This document shows, one piece after another, positions 58,276 through 64,000 of a stretch of 64,000 nt of DNA (its first letter is position 1; each line of letters starts with the position of its first letter). Both the position numbers and the translations under genes were made by a program. The stretch comes from an uncultured Clostridia bacterium. GTDB taxonomy: Bacteria > Bacillota > Clostridia > Oscillospirales > Oscillospiraceae. The notes below the pieces were generated by a model. The model was not told where the DNA came from. It worked only from the letters and a program-made list of their open reading frames with translations, and did no database searches. The stretch spans positions 66,141-130,140 of the forward strand of contig CANDEH010000001.1 in assembly GCA_947383645.1 (NCBI GenBank), in the 5' to 3' direction.

Positions 58276-59178
58276 TCAGGACTTCAGATGGGGGTCCAGG
58301 GCGTCCCGGAGGCCGTCGCCCACCAGGTTCACCGAGCAGGCGCACAGAACAATGGCCGCGGCGGGGAAGATCAGCAGGTGGGGGGCGGGGCGCATGAACT
58401 CACGGGCCTCGGAGAGCATCATGCCCCACTCCGGCTGGGGCGGCGGCATACCTAAGTTCAGGAAGCTGAGGGTGGACTCGTAGATGATGATCTTGGCCAC
58501 GTTCAGCGTCACGTTGACGATGATGACGCCGATGGCGTTGGGGATGATGTGCTTGAGGATGATCCGCGCGTTCCCCGAGCCGCCGGCCCGGGCCGCCTCC
58601 ACATAGTCCTGCTCCGAGAGGGTCAGCACCTGCGAACGGACCAGACGGACGTAGTTGGAGAAGTAGGCCAAGGTCAGCGCGATGATCAGGTTCACCGCGT
58701 TGGCCCCCAGGGCCACCACCACGGCCATGGTGAAGAGGATGTCCGGCACGGACATGAAGATGTCCAGCGAGCGCATGATGAGGCTGTCCACCCAGCCGCC
58801 GAAATACCCGGCGATAGCCCCCAGGGCGCTGCCGAAGAGGCAGGAGGTGACGGTGGCGATCAGTGCGATGGTCAGGGAGGTGCGCCCGCCGTAGATGATC
58901 CGGGCGAAGATGTCGTGGCCGTAACCGTCCATGCCGAAGATGTGCTCCTTGGAGGGCTTGGCTAAGACGTTGGCGAAGTCTGACTCGATGGCGGCGTCAT
59001 AGCTGATGAAGAGGGGGGCAAACAGCAGCACCCCTACAATGATCAATAGGAGGATCAGACCGATCAGCGCGCCCTTGCTCTTGCGGAAGCGCCGCCAGAT
59101 CTCCTTGGCCTGGCTGGCACGCTTGAAGGAAAACTCGCTGTTGTCGACCGCAGCGGCCGTGTTCGTTGTATTCTCCAT
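58276..59178 (-). CDS. oppC: Oligopeptide ABC transporter permease
   Basis: 300 residues. Six hydrophobic segments, the first at about 38-60 (ALIGLILLLIIVGVLLFAPL). FGMDGYGHDIFARIIYGGRT is the OppC N-terminal signature and DYVEAARAGGSGNARIILKH IIPN the EAA coupling loop. The ATG at 59178 lies 4 bases after the oppB stop. Confidence 0.95.
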   Translation of the reverse strand: MENTTNTAAAVDNSEFSFKRASQAKEIWRRFRKSKGALIGLILLLIIVGVLLFAPLFISYDAAIESDFANVLAKPSKEHIFGMDGYGHDIFARIIYGGRTSLTIALIATVTSCLFGSALGAIAGYFGGWVDSLIMRSLDIFMSVPDILFTMAVVVALGANAVNLIIALTLAYFSNYVRLVRSQVLTLSEQDYVEAARAGGSGNARIILKHIIPNAIGVIIVNVTLNVAKIIIYESTLSFLNLGMPPPQPEWGMMLSEAREFMRPAPHLLIFPAAAIVLCACSVNLVGDGLRDALDPHLKS

Positions 59179-59182
59179 ATTC

Positions 59183-60124
59183 TCACCCCTTTGCGTTGGA
59201 ATACTTGGCCTTGATCCGCGGATCAATGAAGGCGTAGATGATGTCCACCAGCAGCATGACCACCGTAAAGCAGATGGAGATGAGGATGACGCCGGCGATG
59301 ATGATGGGCTCATCCTTGAAGTTGATGCGGTCAATGATGAGGCTGCCGATGCCGGGCAGGGTGAACATCTTCTCGATCACCACGCTGCCGCAGATGAGAA
59401 GCCCCAGGCTCATGCCGATCTGGGTGACAACGGGCATCAGGGCGTTGCGCAGCGCGTGCTTCCAGATCACCGTGCGCTCCGGCGCGCCCTTGGCCCGGGC
59501 GGTGCGCACATAGTCCTGCCGGATGGCCTCCAGCATGGAGGACTTGGTAAAGCGCATATTCTGCGCCGCCGGCGGGATGGCGATGGCTAAAATCGGCATG
59601 ATGTAGTGCCTCCAGGTGTCCAGCCCATAGGACGGCAGGATTTTCAGCTGTTGGGCAAAGACCAGCAGCAGCACCATGCCCAAGACGAAGCTGGGGATGG
59701 CGGCAATAAAGAACGAGAGCACCGAGGGGATGGTGTCCAGCAGGGAGTACTGCTTCACCGCCGCTAAAATCCCCAGCGGGACGCCGATCAGCGCCGCCAG
59801 GGCCACGCCGGAGAGAGAGAGCTTGATAGTCACCATAAACCGGGGCCACACCTCGTTAAAGACGGACTGTTTGGTGAAGTAGGAGATGCCGAAGTCCGCC
59901 TTGGTCACCATGTTCTTCACATAGTTGAAGTACTTGGTGAGAAACGGCTGGTCATAGCCCACCTGGTGGTTGAACTCCTCAATGGCCGCCGGTGAGGCGC
60001 TGGGGCCCAGGATGGCCTGTCCGGGGCTGCTGGGGGTGATGTTGAGCACCGCGTAGATAATGAAGGTGACGCCTAAGATGGTGGGGATCAGAAACGCGAT
60101 TCGCTTCAATATGTATCTGTGCAT
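59183..60124 (-). CDS. oppB: Oligopeptide ABC transporter permease
   Basis: 313 residues. Six hydrophobic segments starting with RIAFLIPTILGVTFIIYAVL. The EAA loop is DYVRTARAKGAPERTVIWKH ALRNAL, and GSVVIEKMFTLPGIGSLI follows near the C-terminus. GGAGG precedes the ATG at 60124. It is separated from oppA by a terminator that likely lets part of the transcription through. Confidence 0.95.
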   Translation of the reverse strand: MHRYILKRIAFLIPTILGVTFIIYAVLNITPSSPGQAILGPSASPAAIEEFNHQVGYDQPFLTKYFNYVKNMVTKADFGISYFTKQSVFNEVWPRFMVTIKLSLSGVALAALIGVPLGILAAVKQYSLLDTIPSVLSFFIAAIPSFVLGMVLLLVFAQQLKILPSYGLDTWRHYIMPILAIAIPPAAQNMRFTKSSMLEAIRQDYVRTARAKGAPERTVIWKHALRNALMPVVTQIGMSLGLLICGSVVIEKMFTLPGIGSLIIDRINFKDEPIIIAGVILISICFTVVMLLVDIIYAFIDPRIKAKYSNAKG

Positions 60125-60224
60125 ACCCTGCCTCCTTTGCAGATTTGTGGGCGGAAGAGCTGAACAAGCCTCCATCTGATGGGTTTGTTCAGCCCTCCCA
60201 TAGGGGGAACGGTGGGGAATCTTT

Positions 60225-60269
60225 AGAAAAAGGGAGCGCCGCAAGATGGTTGATCCCGCGGCGCTCCCT
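60225..60269 (-). terminator. Leaky terminator between oppA and oppB
   Basis: Minus strand: AGGGAGCGCCGC pairs with GCGGCGCTCCCT, 15-base loop, followed by TTTTTCT. Between a binding-protein gene and its permeases such a hairpin usually lowers downstream expression and stabilises the oppA message. Confidence 0.85.
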
Positions 60270-60355
60270 GATTCACAAGGCCTGAGGCCAAGGTTCCGAA
60301 ATCACGGAGGGTTCTTTTGCGAGTCCTCCTTGCTCCGGCATAGGGAAGCGCGCGA

Positions 60356-61984
60356 TTACTTCCAGCTGAAGGTGTTCAGGTGGTAGTAGGTGGGGGACTG
60401 GGCGCCGTCGCCGGGGTTGAGGGCAGAGGACCACACCACGGCCACGGGCATATTCATGTAGGGGAGCATGGTCGCGGTGTCGGCCACCATGCTCCAGAGC
60501 TCGGTGTAGATGGCCTTCCGGGCGGCGATGTCGGTCTCGGCGATGCCGTCAGCCAGCAGGGACTCCACCTTGCTGTACTCCAGCCCGCCGGGGTTGCCGG
60601 TGAGATCCACGATGCAGTAGCCGCCGTCCACCAGCACCTGCTGACGGATGTTGTTGAAGTCGTAGTTGCCGCTGTCGCCGTAGATGCCCAAATCAAAGTC
60701 GTGGGCCTTCAGCTTGGGGACGTTGATGTTGGAGTCGGCCACGTCGATCTCGCAGAGCAGGCCCACGGCCTTCAGGTTGGCCTGCACCACCTGGGCGGCC
60801 TTGGCCTTCTCACCGGTGGCGGGGCCGTAGGTGGTCAGGGTGCCCACGCTGACGCCGGCGGCGAGGTCAGCCTCGGTGTAGCCGGCCTGGAGCAGCAGCT
60901 CCTTGGCCTTCTCGGGGTTGTAGGAGTAGGTCTCAAAGTCCTTGGCCTCGGGAGCGGTAGCCACGTAGTCGGAGAGGATGTACTCGTCGGAGGGGGTGCC
61001 CAGGCCGGAGGTGGCCACGGTGTTGATGGCGTTCTTGTCCACGGCGTAGCAGATGGCCTTGCGGACCAGCTCGTTGCCCAGGATGCCGTTGTTGGCGCCG
61101 GACTGGTAGTTGATGTACAGGGTACGGATGCTGTTGCCCTTCAGCACGGCGTTGTTCTCGCCGGAGGCGCTGACCAGGGCGTCCCAGTCGGAGGTGGGGG
61201 CGTTGTTCATGAAGTCGATCTCGCCGTTCTCATAGGCGATGACCGCGGCGGAGTCCTCGGTGATGAGCACGTACTCCACGGTCTTGATGGCGGGGGCGCC
61301 GCCCCAGTAGCCGTCATAGGCGGTGAGAGTCAGGCCGCCGGCGGGGTCGTAGTTGCTGATGGCGTAGGGGCCGGTGGCGGCGGTGTGGGCGGTGGTGCCG
61401 TAGGCCGCGCCCGCCTCGGTGACCTCGCGCTCAGAGGTAATCTTGATGGAGAAGAAGGTGTGGTCGATGGCGGAGTAGGGGTACTTCAGGGTGAAGACCA
61501 CGGTCTTGTCGTCCTGTACCTCCACCTTGTCGATCATGTCGGTGACGTAGTTGAAGCGCTCGGTGGCCATGGCCCGGTCGTAGCTGAACTTCACGTCGGA
61601 GGCCTTCACCGCATCGCCGTTCTGGAAGGTGGCGTCCACCAGGGTGATGGTGTAGGTGATGCCGTCTTCGCTGATGGCCACATCCTTGGCCAGGAGCTTG
61701 CAGTAGCCGCCGCCGGCCTCGTCCATGCCGTAGAGGCCCTGAAACACGTTGTCGGAGAGGATGGACATATCCTCGGTGTAGGTGACCACGTCGTAGTCGG
61801 TGGAGGCCAGGGAGTTCACCTTGCGGATTTTCAGGGCGCGGTCGGTGTTGCCGCCGCCGTTGCTGCTGCTGTTGCCGCCGTCGCTGTTGCCGCTGTCGCC
61901 GCCGTTGTTGGCGGGACCGCAGCCGGCCAGCGCGGCCAGAAGCATCACGGCCGCCAGGAGGAGTGCTGTGATCCGTTTTTTCAT
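60356..61984 (-). CDS. oppA: Oligopeptide-binding lipoprotein
   Basis: 542 residues. Solute-binding protein of family 5. The lipoprotein signal MKKRITALLLAAVMLLAALAGC ends in the lipobox LAGC, so it is anchored outside the membrane; a G/N/S-rich linker (23-47) follows. NVFQGLYGMDEAGG, DGDAVKASDVKFSYDRA-like text (QNGDAVKASDVKFSY) and GPYAISNYDPAGGLTLTAYD YWGG are family motifs. The ATG at 61984 has AAGGAG 6 bases upstream; an ATG six codons earlier is less well placed. First gene of the unit, with a promoter at 62273-62301. Confidence 0.93.
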   Translation of the reverse strand: MKKRITALLLAAVMLLAALAGCGPANNGGDSGNSDGGNSSSNGGGNTDRALKIRKVNSLASTDYDVVTYTEDMSILSDNVFQGLYGMDEAGGGYCKLLAKDVAISEDGITYTITLVDATFQNGDAVKASDVKFSYDRAMATERFNYVTDMIDKVEVQDDKTVVFTLKYPYSAIDHTFFSIKITSEREVTEAGAAYGTTAHTAATGPYAISNYDPAGGLTLTAYDGYWGGAPAIKTVEYVLITEDSAAVIAYENGEIDFMNNAPTSDWDALVSASGENNAVLKGNSIRTLYINYQSGANNGILGNELVRKAICYAVDKNAINTVATSGLGTPSDEYILSDYVATAPEAKDFETYSYNPEKAKELLLQAGYTEADLAAGVSVGTLTTYGPATGEKAKAAQVVQANLKAVGLLCEIDVADSNINVPKLKAHDFDLGIYGDSGNYDFNNIRQQVLVDGGYCIVDLTGNPGGLEYSKVESLLADGIAETDIAARKAIYTELWSMVADTATMLPYMNMPVAVVWSSALNPGDGAQSPTYYHLNTFSWK

Positions 61985-62272
61985 GTTGAATCTCCTTTTC
62001 ATAATGATGGTTCCAATCCCGGAGGGAGCCAGTCCCCCTCCTGCAAGAGGGCCGCGGCGTCCGCGGCCTGCCCGACAGAGGGTTCTGTCAGACGGCGGTC
62101 CCCCGGAGGGGGCCGAAATCCTTGCCGGACGCTGTTTTCTGGAGGGGATATGGGGTCGCGGGATTCTGCCGGCTCCGCTGACCTCTGGCAAACCAATTTG
62201 GCCTGCCGCGTGTGTCGGAATCCACACAACTCCACATTTCTACCAATTATTTACGCCGAACAAGTTGCAATT

Positions 62273-62301
62273 AGTATATAAGTTACAAGGGCAATTATCA
62301 A
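62273..62301 (-). promoter_or_regulatory. Sigma-A promoter of the opp operon
   Basis: Minus strand: -35 TTGATA (62296-62301), 17-base spacer, -10 TATACT (62273-62278). The leader to oppA is about 290 bases and holds no recognised riboswitch. Confidence 0.7.
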
Positions 62302-62526
62302 GCACCGCGTATATGAAATTTGCTATAGATTCTTTTAGAAATTTGTGAAATTTCACTTTGTGCCGAAAATTGGCAGCACAAAATGGGGGGGGATGTGCAA
62401 AATGTGGAGGCGTATTCCGTCAATATTTTACCCGGATACCCGGAATACCGCGGCGTATCGGGGTTTGCGCGCCTCTGTCCGCCGCGCTTCCTTTTGGTGT
62501 ATTTCCTGTATTTTTCCAGTCATTCC

Positions 62527-62555
62527 TTGCAAAACTGCGGAAAATGTAATACAAT
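62527..62555 (+). promoter_or_regulatory. Sigma-A promoter of the PucR-family gene
   Basis: -35 TTGCAA (62527-62532), 17-base spacer, -10 TACAAT (62550-62555). The region shared with the opp promoter (62302-62526) is the likely site for PucR binding. Confidence 0.7.
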
Positions 62556-62591
62556 ATAAATATCTGAGAAAAAACAAGGAGAATGCTACAT

Positions 62592-63803
62592 ATGACATCT
62601 TCCGTCATAACGCTAAAAGAGCTGTTTAAGTACCCCTACTTCCGGGACTTCGCCCTGATTGGCGGGGGGGAGGGACTGGGGCGCGCGGTGAAGGAGTGCG
62701 GCATTCTGGAGTACCAGTTTGCCCCGGAGATGAAGACCCGCTACCACTTTACCGCCTTTGCCGAGGGGACGCTGGTGCTGACCACCTTTATGTACGCCGT
62801 GGACAACGAGTACCTCATCGGGGACGCCCTCCGCCGGCTCAACGCCATGGGAGTGGCGGGGCTGGTAATTAAGAATGTGTACCACATCCATCTGCCTGAG
62901 TCTGTGATCCGCTTTGCCAACGCCGCCAGATTCCCCATCTTTCTAGTGGAGGAGACCCCGGATCACGCCTTCTCCGAGGTGGTTCGCTCCTTCTATGAGA
63001 TTATTGACCTGCGCTCCGACAGCAGCGTCAAGGAAAAACTGGCGGACGAGCTCCTCAACCAGGACCTGGGGCGGGAGGAGCTGATCCACAAGACCCTGCT
63101 GATCTACCCCTCCATCGGCCAGCACTACCGGGCGGATTTCTACCTGCCCCGGGAGCCGGTGTCCAGCGAGACCTGGCAGGAGGTGGTCAACGCGGTGTGG
63201 GACGCTCCCCGGCCCTTCAAGACCTGCTTCCGCTACCGGGCGGGGCTGTTCCTCCTGCACACCCTGGACGCCACCTGCTGGTCGGAGATCGCCGGGAACA
63301 CCGAGCGGACCATCCAGGAGGTCCAGCGCCTGCTGCCCGGCTGCGCGGTGGGCATCAGCCTGATCCACCACCTGCCCGACGGCCTGCCGGCGGCCATGGA
63401 GGAGGCGCTCCAGGCGGCGGCCCTCCAACGGGGCACGGGCTTCCTGCGCTACGACGCCCTGGGGACCTACCGCATTCTCCTCCGGGCCGCCCGGGACTAC
63501 CGGATGCAGGAGTTCAGCGACGAGGTCCTCCAGCCCGTGTTCTTCTACGACGCGGAGGAGAATGGCCGCCTGATTCAGACCCTCTTCGGCCTGGTGGAGT
63601 GCGGGCGGAATCTGCACCTGCTCTCGGAGCGGCTCCAGCAGCACGAGAACACCCTCCGTCAGCGGATGGCCCGGGTGGCCTCGCTGACCGGTCTGGACTT
63701 CCGCAATATTGAGCAGTATGAGCAGCTGTCCCTGGCGGTGAAGATTCACCAGTGCATCGAAATAGAGGACCGGATCTCCGCCCACCCGGAGGGGAAGAGC
63801 TGA
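62592..63803 (+). CDS. PucR-family transcriptional regulator
   Basis: 403 residues. The N-terminal PucR ligand-sensing domain covers about 1-120 (ITLKELFKYPYFRDFALIGG, VYHIHLPESVIRFANAARFP). A central GGDEF-like region follows, and the C-terminal PucR helix-turn-helix is LVECGRNLHLLSERLQQHEN TLRQRM. PucR proteins often activate purine, amino acid or peptide catabolic genes. It diverges from the opp operon, so it probably controls Opp and the two M20 hydrolases. The ATG at 62592 is preferred: AAGGAG is 10 bases away but only 1 base from the earlier ATG at 62583. Confidence 0.88.
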   Translation: MTSSVITLKELFKYPYFRDFALIGGGEGLGRAVKECGILEYQFAPEMKTRYHFTAFAEGTLVLTTFMYAVDNEYLIGDALRRLNAMGVAGLVIKNVYHIHLPESVIRFANAARFPIFLVEETPDHAFSEVVRSFYEIIDLRSDSSVKEKLADELLNQDLGREELIHKTLLIYPSIGQHYRADFYLPREPVSSETWQEVVNAVWDAPRPFKTCFRYRAGLFLLHTLDATCWSEIAGNTERTIQEVQRLLPGCAVGISLIHHLPDGLPAAMEEALQAAALQRGTGFLRYDALGTYRILLRAARDYRMQEFSDEVLQPVFFYDAEENGRLIQTLFGLVECGRNLHLLSERLQQHENTLRQRMARVASLTGLDFRNIEQYEQLSLAVKIHQCIEIEDRISAHPEGKS

Positions 63804-63843
63804 GGAGATAGGAGTTAGGAGATAGGAGATAGGAGATAGGAGT
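63803..63843. repeat. Heptamer array E13 (GATAGGA)
   Basis: About five tandem heptamers (GAGATAGGAGTTAGGAGATA...) directly after the PucR gene stop; no inverted partner before the window end. Confidence 0.75.
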
Positions 63844-63946
63844 TGCCGCCGACCGTCTCCGCCGGTTTTTCTGGGAGAGCGCAGATAATTTAGGGAATAG
63901 GTAATATGTTTTTGCCGAGCGATATGTATAAATGAACATGCAAGAT

Positions 63947-63983
63947 GATAAAAACGGAGCGGCAAAGCCGCTCCGTTTTTATC
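63947..63983. terminator. Terminator hairpin downstream of the PucR gene
   Basis: GATAAAAACGGAGCGGC and GCCGCTCCGTTTTTATC (17 bp, perfect) with AAA loop; the built-in A and T runs make it bidirectional. Confidence 0.85.
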
Positions 63984-64000
63984 GGGTGATCGGTATACTT

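Noticed and set aside
60380..62281. 633-codon plus-strand frame rich in Gly and Val opposite oppA
   Set aside because: It is the antisense shadow of a GC-rich gene; the minus strand encodes a lipoprotein with a lipobox and family motifs.

Overview
The window is GC-rich, AGGAGG-led bacterial DNA with long co-directional operons separated by structured intergenic repeats. The gene set (anaerobic cobalt-early B12 pathway, rubrerythrin, PucR regulator, Opp transporter, AroE-AroK fusion, ThiT with a TPP riboswitch) points to an anaerobic Firmicute, most likely Clostridia of the Oscillospiraceae (Flavonifractor/Lawsonibacter-like). This is inference from gene content, not from a marker gene.

Layout. 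1-4.8 kb: a partial flotillin behind a riboswitch-like leader, a DegV protein with a strong operator, a 39-residue Asn/Gln-repeat protein, rubrerythrin, a flavodoxin-like protein and an unknown gene. 4.8-31.8 kb: a tetrapyrrole/cobalamin supercluster, all on the minus strand, reading from a sigma-A promoter and cobalamin riboswitch at about 31.8 kb: cbiD, cbiF, cbiG, cbiH, a membrane protein, cbiJ, cbiET, cbiA, cobT, cobU, cobS, a short CobU paralogue, cobC, cbiB, cobD, cbiP, cbiC, cbiK, cbiL, hemA, a precorrin-2 dehydrogenase, hemC, cobA-hemD, an unknown gene, hemB and hemL. It covers glutamyl-tRNA to adenosylcobalamin, but no corrinoid adenosyltransferase and no cobalt transporter were seen. 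32.3-43.5 kb: a divergent plus-strand aromatic operon (aroF, tyrA, aroB, an amidohydrolase, aroA, aroC, a DUF3786-like gene, pheA, aroE-aroK, aroQ) preceded by a Phe/Tyr-rich leader peptide and attenuator. 43.5-52.2 kb: mixed genes (an apparently frameshifted gene, a ferritin-like protein, an HD protein, trmO, mobile-element remnants, thiT with TPP riboswitch, thiN, a SUKH-like protein and a MerR-RDD membrane regulator). 52.3-52.7 kb: tRNA-Gln and tRNA-Leu. 53.4-62.3 kb: an oligopeptide ABC transporter (oppA-B-C-D-F) followed by two M20 hydrolases, with a divergent PucR-family regulator at 62.6 kb.

The most unusual content lies between the genes. At least five repeat families are present: (i) elements bounded by inverted arrays of a TTAGGAA-type heptamer (13 full or half copies), which put TAG stops in every frame and supply the last codons of several genes; (ii) a modular 3'-UTR element (3 copies) whose hairpin stems differ between copies but stay complementary around an invariant AGCGAAGCGGG core; (iii) a 160-173 bp MITE with terminal inverted repeats and 3-bp TNA target duplications (3 copies); (iv) an approximately 400 bp element (2 copies) inside the B12 cluster; (v) a GTACTTTTTC hairpin that encodes the ends of hemL and aroA. 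The Phe/Tyr attenuator, the heptamer elements and the 3'-UTR modules are the best candidates for undescribed biology.
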